From Anthonomus grandis grandis (Eukaryota > Arthropoda > Insecta > Coleoptera > Curculionidae): a DNA stretch of 64,000 nt. The stretch lies in the NCBI RefSeq assembly GCF_022605725.1, contig NC_065567.1, positions 31,289,127 through 31,353,126 of the forward strand, in the 5' to 3' direction. The notes under the pieces were generated by a model, which was not told where the DNA came from, ran no database searches, and saw nothing but the letters and a program-made list of their open reading frames with translations. Below are positions 10,895 through 22,004 of the stretch, piece after piece (the first letter of the stretch is position 1; every line of letters starts with the position of its first letter). The position numbers were made by a program, and so were the translations under genes.

Positions 10895-11872
10895 TCTGTA
10901 CCCTAATGAATAGGGTTTCTTCATCAGTTCTTAAGGCTGCATATTTCTCTGTTTTCCACTCACATGCAATACTGGTATGCAGCCGATGCAAGGAGATCTT
11001 TGCACTTCAGCAGAAGATTTTGACTAAGCTGAAGTATAGAGGGGATTGTAAGGCTGCTTTTGAAGGTTTGTCCTTACTCTGCCATCAATCTGGAAAACTG
11101 GAAAACATTATCTATTATACTCAATAACACTCTTCATAGAGCTAATCACGTGCCCTTCTACTGTCGGTCGATTTTTAGAATTTTAAGAAAACTACCTGCT
11201 GATGACAAAACAATATTCATGAGAATTTCATTAAAATTTTCAAACTTTTAACTCAAGATATATAGAAAGTTTATTAAATGTTTTTTTTCCTTTAGGCTGG
11301 ATAAACACTAAAAGCCCATACAAACTATCATCTTTTAATGTATCTAAACCGGAAATTAATTGTTAAGATAGAAGTTTCCCGTGTAACTGTCCCTCTCTCT
11401 AGTAGTTTTCGAAATTTGGTTGCATTTCCCAGTAGTATCATCAATTCAATCTTTAATACTTCATTTTTAAAGCTTAAAAAGAATTGGTTAATTCTACACG
11501 TATCCATGTATAAAGGCTACCCATTTAAAAATGTTAATATTAGTATCAAGTCAATAACCATTATTATACTTAAATTCAGAACTAAACAATTTTCTATTAC
11601 TTTTCAATTTTCAATTTTTCTAAACATTTGTTTTTAATAAAATATAGAAATTTATTTATAGGAATCATGCAATGTACGTTGCTTTAGTAGATGTCTTTTT
11701 TTCCATAGTTAATCAATGTCGCAAGACTGTGAATGTGCTCTAACTGTTTATTCATTTAATAATTTGTTTATTTTTTAATTAGTTGTATTTTTAGCAATTA
11801 TTGAATAAACTATTGTACAGATCAAATTGGTTAGTGGCTATAAAGCCTTGAGTTGAATAAAAATTAATAAAT
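10895..11872 (+). mobile_element. LINE 3' fragment (RT C-terminus and 3' UTR)
   Basis: The frame from 10906 gives VLKAAYFSVFHSHAI, then SRCKEIFALQQKIL, then RGDCKAAFEGLSLL, the region after the RT domain in Jockey/CR1-type elements. Further on, FPSSIINSIFNTSFLKLKKN matches the usual last block. The 3' end near 11840-11872 carries a small GGCTATAAAGCC stem followed by TTGAATAAA and an A-rich tail. Several stops break the ORF. Confidence 0.65.
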
Positions 11873-14800
11873 ACTATCCGGCCACACAAATTAAAAATAT
11901 AAGTTTAAATTGTCTGTTGAAGAAAGAATTGTTCAGATTCTTAGAGAATGGCCATCAGTAGCGGAAAACATTTAGTTATATTATTTTAACTAAATGTTTA
12001 ATAAAATATACTAGTTTCGCTTAATATTAATTTCTTCATAGGGAAGCAAGTAAAACAACGTTGTGACATATTAAATAAGAAAACCCTAAATATTCATAAA
12101 ATCTTTATAATATGTATAACAGAAGAATTAAATTAAATTAAAAAATTAAACTGATGGGCCCTCAAATCCTGACAGAAAATCAGCTAAAAATGGAACTAAA
12201 AATAATGATCGACTTAATTAATTATATTATTACGGCATGAGCTTGAGTTCTGCGCAGTGTATTAAAAACCTTTAAAATGTACAATTGTAATGTAATGTAA
12301 CATTCGGAAATCCTATCAATTAACCTTATAAATACGATACTTAAGTGATTGGGGAGCAGCAATGAAATTTTAACCTTTTCGGCCTATAAGCAACACGTAG
12401 GTCCTTATATAGATTTTCCACCGGCAAAGGACGGGCACAAAATGCTCATTAAACTTCCACATTCAAATCTCCACCGAGCTGAGTACTTGCGTTATGTATA
12501 AGAATAAAAACACTTTTAAGTTTGTGTATTATTGATTTTGGAGTGCGCTGCGCATACTACAAATTTTATTTTCTAACTTTCAACCCTATATTGGATCAGG
12601 CTCTCAGGCTGCGTTGCCAGGTTCGACGCAAATTACTACATTTGCTACTTTGGACCATATCACTTAAAATTGCCTTGTTGAACTGCTAAAGCGTTGAGAG
12701 TATTCAGCAAATTTGTCCCTTAAAACATTATTACTATTAGCTCAAATTGTCACTTAAAATAAATAATATTTAGACAGTAAAGTGACTCATGAATACTTTG
12801 TCTAACAACTATCCAGATTTCAGATTTTAGGTCCATTTAGCTCCTTGATAGCTACATTTGCTTGAAACTGTAATTTTAGACAACGTAGAACTTCACTATA
12901 AAACCTTGATAATAATAGTGGTTGAAACTTCCTTTAAAACCAATTTTAATCATGCCTTGAAACTCTCAAATAGTAATTTTTAAGTCGAGTTTTAAGTGAC
13001 AATGTTCCCCACTCCTACCCTCTAGCATTTTCCCTCGATAAATCAACAGATTAAGCCCTTATATCGTAAACTCACCCCCTTAAATTGACAGGGAGTGCGC
13101 GACAACCGCGCAATCAGAACCTCAAGCCCGCTGTCTGAAAAGTTTTAATCGCGTATATATCTACCTCTTTTTTTTCGACAACTTCTTAAAACTTTCTTTA
13201 AGTTACTTTAACTAACGGTACGCGTTAAAGGGCAACTTAAAACGCGTAACAAACCCACCGTGGTGACTGTTAAACCAGGTAAAACTAGTTTGAAAAGTTT
13301 CCCCTGCATGCGTGCAGCGTAGTTAGAACTGTTTTGGTTTGTTTTCATAGGTTATGTTTTAAGATGATGGGCCTGACGACGTGGGGGCAACATTATTCCG
13401 GCGGGAGGGGTGAATTCTGCTTTACCTGCTGCAGCGAATTTTCTCTCTCGTTAGGATGAATGGGGGTAGTTTCGGAAGTTTGTTATTCTGTTTGGAGAGG
13501 GATGCATGCAACGAATTTATTTTATTATTAATTTTTTTTTGTCTGGTTTGTTAAGGGGGTTGATTTCTTAAAATTTTCCATAGATATTTGCAGCAAGATA
13601 TACTGGTGTAGAGAGTATTGGTTTCTTTGGAAAATATCGTGGTGAAATGTCTTTTCATGTCGTGTCATCATGCATAAATATAGTTTCTGAATGAATAAAT
13701 GAAAGGTACAGCAGGCAGCAACAAAGCCATGATTTTGCAACAAACCAAAAATCTTTTCATAGAAAACTCTATTAATCTGAAATTGGACAATTAATCTAAA
13801 AGGCTTTAGCAGCAGCCTCAAGTTGGAAATCTCCAGGACCAGTTAGAGATCACAACTATTTATGTTTTATCGAATTTCTATAAAAACCTGCGAAAGTCCC
13901 TATTTTTATGATGAAGGGATTAACATACTTGCTTCTTAAGTTAATAATTTTTAGACAAGACCTACACACATCGTATAGGCGTAATAAAGAAGCTACAGGA
14001 CCGCACTTAAAAATCGAATTTACTTGAGCAAAAAATTCACTTTTTTGTCAAATAAATAAATAAACTATTTTTCTTTTATTATTGGGTACTTTTGTAATAT
14101 TCTAGACCACTGTAATGACATTCTACTAAAGATTTATTTACCTTCTGTGAGACAGAAACTTCCCTGTGGCTAATGTAAGCATGCGCAAAATAGCAAAACG
14201 TTACTTAAAAAAAACCTCATTTACAATAAAAAATGGGCGCCTAAATATACCTAAAAATAACAAAATTCCCTAAGCCAATCCTAATCGGATATACACTAAA
14301 TACAGGCAATTAATTCAGTGAAGCTCATCAATATGACACCCTGGATAAAAATGTTTACCCCAAGCAATTTTACCACATAAATTAAACAAATACAACAACC
14401 ATTAAACATAGGAGGGTATTCTGTTGCCCGACATACTGAAACGACACAAATTAAATCTTAGAAGAGCAATTACGTGACAAATGCAGACAATGACAACAAA
14501 CGTAACGAACTTTTCGAAATTTGAAATTTACGTCATTTCGTTGACAGCGCATGTTGGTACGCAGGCAACGCCCCCTTAAGGCTCATCTACACTAAAGAAA
14601 CGCAGACGAACCTTTTGTTGCAGCAGCCTTTTTATGGAAACAACAAAAGTTCCGTAAACATTCTGTCCAAGATAATTCATTCTTGGAAATGTTTCATTGT
14701 ATTGCTGCAACTGGAAATTTATGTATCTACACCAGTGCAGTGTGTTTTCGTAGTTTCTAAAAATGTGGTGTGAAATAGCAACTGTAATTGTTATTTTACA

Positions 14801-15857
14801 AATTAAAAAAAAATGGATCTGTAAATGTTGGACCAGGTTAAGTCTTTTAGAGAGAAAAATTGGCGTTTTCTAAGTTCATTTTAGGAAGATGATATAATAT
14901 CAGAAAGTATTGACAACGGATGTTTTGAAAAGAATTTGTCCTATTAGTAGTACTGACTTGGATAGGGGATTTTGCAAAATTTCACCTTTAATTCAAAAAG
15001 AAGATATGAATTATGGAGCTGTTCAATTTCTTACAACGGCAGATTCAACCGTTATATAGACTGAATAAAGACTGCAACACCCTGTATATTAAACAGCTAA
15101 AATTGCCAAATAAATAAGCCATTATGGTACCTGTTATATAAAGGTTAAAAGAACAAAAGATAATACAAAAGGGTGTTTTCGTTTTATTATTCCTAACTTG
15201 GACTTGAGTTTTATGAGTCCCTGACTCGGCGTAAACTTCTCAGAAACTTTTTTTTCCCACACGGAAAGTCGATACTGAGGGGGAAACTTTTTTTTCTCTC
15301 TTCCAGGACTTTTTTTCCTGTATCTTGGTTAAAATATATATATATATTTTTTTATTTTATTTACGTCATAATTCACGGTGAAACTAAGCAAACAATCCCT
15401 ACTGAGAGACAAACTTTTTCTAAAAAACATTTTTTTCACACAACACCAAAGAGTTTCTCTATGTAAAATAAATTTTTTCCTTTAATTAATTAAACAAATT
15501 TTAATTTACATCCAAAGAAAAACCAAGTAAAATTCTATCTTTTTAATCAGCATTCAGCTGTTTACTTCCAGATATCAGACTCTCATTGTTTATAAAAGTT
15601 TCCCAACTACTCAAAAAGTTTTCTAATAAGGTATCGATTTTGCAGATTGCAAACTTTACCTCAACTCCACTTCCTATCTTGAGACAGACTTTACTTCACT
15701 TTACTCGACTCGCTAGCGGTTACGTTTTATAAATTGTTTGTTTTCGGTGCTTAAGATGTGAATTTTTATTTGTTGGTAGGGCACTGATGGTTACATGAGA
15801 AAAATAAAAGAATACTATCCACTTTCACTTTCATTCATTTTTTTTCAGGGGAAAAAC
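11873..15857. other. Non-coding stretch upstream of the 15.9 kb exon
   Basis: No supported gene. A short plus-strand segment near 11915-11955 (VEERIVQILREWPS) may be a transposase N-terminus relic. At 15073-15086 ACACCCTGTA matches the terminal word of the mariner elements further right. The part from about 13000 to 15800 is richer in G+C than the surroundings and contains pyrimidine-rich runs. It should contain the promoter and 5' UTR exon(s) of the gene whose coding exon starts at 15858, but I cannot place them. Confidence 0.35.
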
Positions 15858-16025
15858 ATGAGTAACCGACCGAAACGAAACAGTCACTCCATCGAAGACT
15901 TATTGCAAATAAAACCGTCCAAAACGCGCGCGGATAGGACACTTAACGCACCGTTAAGTTCCAGAAGTGTGTTCTTACCTTCTACGTCAAGTGCTCACCA
16001 CAGTACTCACAGTACAATAAAAAAG
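15858..16025 (+). CDS. Putative first coding exon of an unidentified regulator with an eh1-like motif
   Basis: A pyrimidine-rich tract ending in cag at 15848 precedes the exon. The ATG at 15858 starts 56 codons that end exactly at AAG|gtaagt (donor at 16026), phase 0. The protein start reads MSNRPKRNSHSIEDLLQIKP, followed by a basic and serine-rich stretch with SSRSVFLPSTSS. SHSIEDLL resembles the eh1 (Groucho-binding) motif found near the N-terminus of many homeodomain repressors; this is family knowledge and does not identify the gene. An in-frame upstream ATG at 15795 would read through the acceptor tract, so I prefer 15858. I found no later exon such as a homeodomain in the window, so the rest would lie beyond very long introns or outside it. 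Confidence 0.5.
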
Positions 16026-16971
16026 GTAAGTGCTTTACGCATGTCTAAGAAGTAACTTGAATCTTCCTATTTCTGCCCCTAGGGAGCGTCATGGAAAAAA
16101 GTTCTTTAGAAAATATTCCCTAAAGGAAACTTGGGGTCACATTAATATTCCTTCTCAAGCAAAGTCTCTTGTATATTGATTAAAATACTTGATAAACATT
16201 GATTCAGCATTTTAAAACTGTTGTGGTGGCTGTATTGTCTTAATCAGACAAGGCATTAATGTTGAAGGTATTGTGAGTTTGCCTCAAGAATATTACTGTG
16301 AGGTCTTGGCTCTTAAAATTAATTTTTTAAATGTTCTAATTGTAATTCTTTATAAAGCAGCTGATGGTGATTTGTTTCTTAACTTTTTTTGCTTTCTTAA
16401 TTTTCTTACTTAATTTGTTTCTCGATATAATTTAATGCATCTTTGAATTCATCCATAAAAAAAGTAAAAGATTCAGATATAACATTTTTAATAATAATAA
16501 TCATAGAAAAACCACTTTGATTTGATGTGATTGGTACAACTTACATCACAAAATCTTAAATTTTTTTTTTACAAATAAAGACAATTGTATTAATAATACT
16601 GCTCTCTTTGACCATGTTGTACATTTAGTACCTTACAAAGGAGGCTGTACACTGAGACTGTTCCTTTGTAAGGTATCAAATATTCATAAGTCTGAAGAAA
16701 TATGAGCAAAAATTATTAAATATTTTATCTAGTCATGGACAAGGGAACATTTTCACTGATATCCTCCCCCCTTGATAAATTATTGCTCAACTTATCTTTT
16801 TGAGAATTTTCCCAACTCTCATACAAGAGGTAATTTTCATTTATAGTCTCTTTACCACTTTTACAATTTACTAGTGGTCGAAGAATATAAGTGAAAATGT
16901 TCCATCAGTAACTTGGAAAAATATTCAACAAAAACGCTTATTTGGAAAAAATACTCAATAATTTAAATATT
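16026..16971. other. Presumed intron sequence with a 14-bp hairpin
   Basis: No ORF. A perfect inverted repeat TACCTTACAAAGGA (16629-16642) pairs with 16662-16675 across a 19-base loop. No other structure was seen. Confidence 0.35.
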
Positions 16972-17325
16972 CACTATGATATTCATTCAACTACCTGGAA
17001 GTAATCAAAATATTCGTTCAGGCAGTTAAAGCAATTATTCTCTTTGTTCATTGTGAGATGATTAAATTCATTGAACTGTCTGGAACTAATCAGAATATTC
17101 GTCCAGACAGTTGAGTCAACCTCTCTTTGTTCACTGTGAGATGATTGAATTCATTCAACTGCCTGAAAGTAATCTCAATATTCGTCCAGGCAGTTGAGTC
17201 AATTACTCTCTTTACTCACTGTGAGATGATTGAATTTATTCGAGTGCCTGGAAATAATAAAAATATTCGCCCAGGCAGTTGAGTCAATTATTCTCTATGT
17301 TCACTGTAAGATGATTGAATTTATG
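16972..17325 (+). repeat. ~85-base tandem repeat, block 1 (four units)
   Basis: Four units with period 83-85 bases. Each contains a CAACTGCCTGGA-type word, a short AT spacer with AATATTCG, then the inverse word TCCAGGCAGTTG, then TCACTGTGAGATGATTGAA. Each unit can therefore form a hairpin with arms of about 11-13 bases. Not a CRISPR: the 'spacers' are part of the repeat, and the context is eukaryotic intron-like DNA. Confidence 0.8.
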
Positions 17326-17734
17326 ATAATGATTCTTGAAATATCACTTTTCTGAACTATTTGAGAAACGTAAGCTTTCTATATGTCAACCATAATTATT
17401 CTTAAACCTTGAATAAGTTTTCATGTCATTTCTTTAAAAAACTTACTTAATTATGAGTTAAACTGATTTTTCCTATTTTTAATTTATATTATATATTTAT
17501 TAATAATATTTAAATTTTTTTATAATATATAAAATGTTTTTCCACAAAATAGAAGATTTTAAAATAATAGTTGCAATTTAAATTTCATATATTTTATTTT
17601 TAATTAATTTTTTTCTCCTGATTAATTTTTTTTTTGACTATAATATAACATTTTATAAAAACAATTAAAATTCTAACTTTTTGCACATTCTGTAAAAAAT
17701 ATTGTAATACTTCTGTAAGAATATTATTTTGAAT

Positions 17735-18250
17735 TCATTCAATTCAGCCTGGAAGTAATCACAATATTCGTCCAGGCAGTTGAGTCAATTACTCTCTTTA
17801 CTCACTGTGAGATGATTGAATTTATTCGAGTGCCTGGAAATAATCAAAATATTCGTCCAGGCAGTTGACTCAATTACTCTCTTTGTTCACTGTGAGATGG
17901 TTGAGTTCATTCAACTGCCGAAAAGTAATCAATATATTCTTCCAGGCAGTTGAATCAATAACTCTTTTTGGTCACTGTAAGATGATTGAATTTATTCAAC
18001 TGCCTGGAAGTAACCAAAATATTCCTCCAAGTAATTGAGTAAATTAGTCTTATTGCTCACTCTGAGATAATTGAATTCATTCAAGTGCCTGGAAGTAATC
18101 AGAATATTTGTCTAGGCAGTTGAGTCAATTCTTCTCTATGTTCTCTGTAAGATGATTGAATTCATTCAACTGCCTGGAAGTAATCAAAATATTCGTCTAG
18201 GCATTTGTGTCAAATACTATCTTTGTACATTATGAGATGATTGCATTAAT
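17735..18250 (+). repeat. ~85-base tandem repeat, block 2 (six units)
   Basis: Six more units of the same family follow after about 410 bases of AT-rich unique DNA. Several units (for example at 17993 and 18163) keep the left arm CAACTGCCTGGA intact, while the right arm has decayed in some. Confidence 0.8.
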
Positions 18251-21129
18251 TGAAAGCAATGAAAATATTCTTTTGAGAAATTTTTCAAAGAAAATTGCAT
18301 TTTTGGAGCATTTTCCGAAATCATAGAAGAGGTATTATTTTCAGCTATCGCTTGAAATATTTCGGATATTTTTTAATGGTTTTTATTTGTCATTTTTTAA
18401 TATTTCATTTTTTCATGTTTTTAATATTTCAGTTTTTCACATTTAAAATTCATTGAACATATTAAACATTTAAAAAAAGTTAAAAGCTTGATTTAACCTT
18501 TTTGTTGCCTCAGTGTTTATTTCCCTTTTATAATTATTTCCCTCAACTTTTCACCCCCTATGAAGAACTTCCCTTTTTCTACCCTCTCTAAACTGTAAAA
18601 ACTTCAAAACAACAATTTTCAGATTATCATCCAAATTTAAAACAGCTCCCTATCCAGTATGGATTTTATCCGGGAATTCACTTTCCAGAGTTCCTTAAAG
18701 GGTGCGTGGCAGAAAAGTAAAACTCTACGCGAAAACTCACCCTAGTTTAGGCCTTACCGCTTAGATGGCGCTAGATATATTACCGAAGAGATATTTTTCA
18801 AACGTTGAGTTTCACCATAGTCTTTTATGTCTTTCCATGTAATAAAAATTTTTTTAGTTTCTAAAAAGACTCTCAATTCATATCATTCATTTTATTTTAC
18901 CTTGTTGCGCACTCAAAGAAAATAAGGATTTGCGCAGAGTTTCATCTCACTTAAGGATAAGTCTCAGTGCGTTTATATGCGCATAATGGTGCGCAAAACT
19001 TCATTTCAAGGGACTGTTGATGCTATAATGTACTTATATTTATTGCAAAGGGGCGTGGTTCATGGTCACGTGTCACGACAAGTGATGTTTTAAAATGGCA
19101 GTTGGGCGCAATTTAAAAACGTGACAGAGGGCGGCACTGATTTTTCCAAGATGGCGCCCATCCACCATTTTGAGTGTTGGGATAGCCGAGTTTATGTTAA
19201 AAGATAAAAAATGCCACGCTCAATGTAATTATTTTAAATATGTTCAAAAAATATTAAGAGTGGTGAAAATAAAATGAATATGGGCGAGCCATTATTTGGC
19301 GGGAAATTTGAATATTTCCTACCACCATTTTTTAAAGTGACAGTTTTAACGAGCCTCGCCCAACTTTATGATTACATATTTCCTATAAATTGAAATCATG
19401 CTTCATGACGTGTGGCGGTAAATTTGAAGGAAGATTTGAAATTTAAGTTTGTATATCTTTTCTTCTTTGTAAGTGTTTAATAGGTGCTTTATTCAACCTT
19501 CAAGTTTTAAAAGTTGAAAAATGCAATTTTATGATTAAAATTAAAAAATGCCACGTCCAATTCTCGTGTAAATAATTTAAAAAAATTAGGCCCCCCCTCC
19601 CAAAAGAAAATCAAAATAAAGCCAAGCGTGCCGCAACTGGGCGGGAAATTTGAATTTTTTTCCTCCAACATTAACGCAATTTGGCGTGAGATTTAAACAA
19701 CATAATACACAATCTTCAATTAAACCATTTAATGAGTAAAAACTTACAAACAAATTAATTAAACAAAACTTATAACCGACCGAACTTTCTTGACAATCAA
19801 GTTATAATTCAGAAATAACAGGAACGCACTTAATTTTTCCACGTTAAAAGTGCCGTTAACAATAACTTGGCTTAACTCCCGTTTTAATCCGCGTTTAATC
19901 TCCCACTTTAACAAACGTTTCCGGCTCAAGCCGCCATGATTGTTAATTAATTAATAAGTGAAAAGTTGGAAGCGTTGCTACGGCCGGTTCTTTACGGTTA
20001 GTCGGTGCAATTTGCTAAAATTATTAAGAGAAACGCACCCCCGCCATCTCGCAAACATGTCCGAAATTATTGCTGACTTATAACCACCCTCTTCATTAAG
20101 GTCAGAGCGGCGTTCCTTCTTAAATTATTCATCGAAAGAACGCTGAACCCAAAAAGGATCTTAAGTGAGATGTAACATATTGCTTCCTCAAGCCCCTTGT
20201 TAATTATAAATTAATTTTTATGCATAACTTAATTGGATATGACTAGCAGTTCTTTATATAGGATTAATAGAGGTTTTTTTTTTAAATTTTCTCCGGATCG
20301 ATAGATCTTTGTCGTTAATTAAGCGCTGCCCTAAAGGCTTAACGTGATATTTTTGCGGGGATTTCGCCTAATTATCCGAAAGTTTAAACCGAAAAACGTC
20401 AGATACATTCCAGGGATGTTCCGTTATGAAAGAAACCCACGCTCGGCTCGTCAAATCGTGACGGCGGTGGTGCAACCTTAATTTTCGGAAACGAAATATT
20501 CCTACGTTGTGTATATGCCCGCAGGGTAATTATTACAAGGGATCAGTTGGCATTTCCTGCGGTTCTCCCTTCTAGGGAATTAATTTTTATATTTATATAA
20601 ATGATTAATATTTTCTTGTATCCATTTAATTTTTTTTTAATTCAAATTATATGATATACTTGTTTGCAAATTAACTTATTAGAGCCCTTAATTATGAAGT
20701 AATTATACTTCATAATTATCCAATTATTATTTTGGGTACCTACTTTTCATGCTAAAGAGAGAGATGCGTGCATAATATTTAAATTTCAATTAATTTTGCC
20801 TTCGAACCTGCATTAATATAAAAACAAATGAATCAGATCCATTTAAGTTATGCCCTAATAAATTACAAAACTGTCGAATTTTAGTGTAGGGCGTAGTGAT
20901 GACTATTGACAGAAAGTAGACGTTAATGGCGAACTTATTGATATGGAAAATAATTTACCCCATAAATTGAATCACTATTTTAGAGACGTTATAAATGAAA
21001 TTCTATTAAATATAGACAGAACAAAGATTGCAGAGGACTTAGTATCGAAATTTGGACCATAGATTTTCTTATTTTAATTTAATAACTAATTCAATGTATG
21101 TATTTAAAAGATAGAAAACTAGTGCTTTT
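18251..21129. other. Long non-coding stretch
   Basis: No supported gene. It holds the duplicated module listed at 19200-19680 and a moderately G+C-rich part (about 19900-20560) without open frames. Around 20940-21060 a short plus-strand frame (NLPHKLNHYFRDVINE) is open but unrecognised. Confidence 0.3.
19200..19680 (+). repeat. Diverged direct repeat of a ~140-base module with GCGGGAAA words
   Basis: AAAAAATGCCACG (about 19206 and 19541), followed by AATTATTTAAA-type sequence and then GGCGGGAAATTTGAAT (about 19298 and 19640), occurs twice about 340 bases apart. A third related word, GGCGGTAAATTTGAAG, lies at about 19413. GCGGGAAA is the core of an E2F-type site; binding is not shown. Confidence 0.45.
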
Positions 21130-21560
21130 ACTAATTTTTACCATTTCTCCCTGAGATACTCTCACTCTAAAATCTTCCAGTTTTCTAATAACTCTCTCAT
21201 GCGGTACTGTATCGAAGGCCTTAGCTAGATCCAAGAAAATAGCCAAACTTGTTTTTTATTTTTATTTATTAAATTGTTTATTTAATTGGTTGCGTACTTT
21301 GAACCGCCTTGGAACACAATCAGTTTTATAAATCACACATCTTTAGTGCTTTTGTCCATATATCGTCTTCTCCTGATGACATGTTCACCTATAGTACAGA
21401 AATATTTAATAAAAGCATTCGCTGTCAATATTATTAGTTATTGGGTCATTACTTTCATCAATTAGATTAAATTTATCATTAGAGTTTGTTACTTCATTAA
21501 TAATTTCTCAGGTTTAATTTATACTAAATTTATTACTATTTACCTTGTTACTATTTCTGT
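21130..21560 (-). mobile_element. LINE fragment (RT domain piece)
   Basis: The minus strand reads TSLAIFLDLAKAFDTVPHERV then a KLE-containing segment, the palm region of a LINE RT, at about 21150-21255. The upstream part (21320-21530) keeps a linker-like segment with NEVTNSNDKFNLI. It is too decayed to assign a clade. Confidence 0.6.
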
Positions 21561-22004
21561 TAAATTATTGACACCCGTGCTAATTTTCGAATGTTTATTG
21601 TTGATTTAACTTTTCGTAGTTTATTATTAGTATATGTTTTAGAAGAATTTTTAACGTTAACTCTCACCGTGGGGCTTTAATAAATACGTGATTAGTACAT
21701 GACGGGCATTCAGGTGGAATACGTGTAGATGAATTAATACTAGATGATTCTATACAGGAGTTATTTAAAAACAAACATTATAGCCTTTATTGAAGTTTCT
21801 TAATAAAAAGGAGACCCATCGATGTGCAACTTATACTTATAAAAGAGTTATTCTTATTTTAAATAAATTTAAGTACATTTACTGAGTCAATCGTGTAAAT
21901 TTATGATAAAATGATTATTAATATATACTACAATACAATCATTCTGGTTATTATATAAACCATTATATACAATAATGGTTTACATAATAAATAATTTTTT
22001 CAAT
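21561..22004. other. AT-rich non-coding stretch
   Basis: Nothing supported beyond possible further LINE decay at 21600-21660. Confidence 0.25.

Noticed and set aside
16629..16675. Hairpin considered as a pre-miRNA
   Set aside because: Arms pair for only 14 bases, too short for a typical animal pre-miRNA stem.
16972..18250. Repeat array considered as a CRISPR
   Set aside because: Eukaryotic context, period ~85 bases with no unique spacers and no cas-like genes; the interior of each unit is itself repeated.
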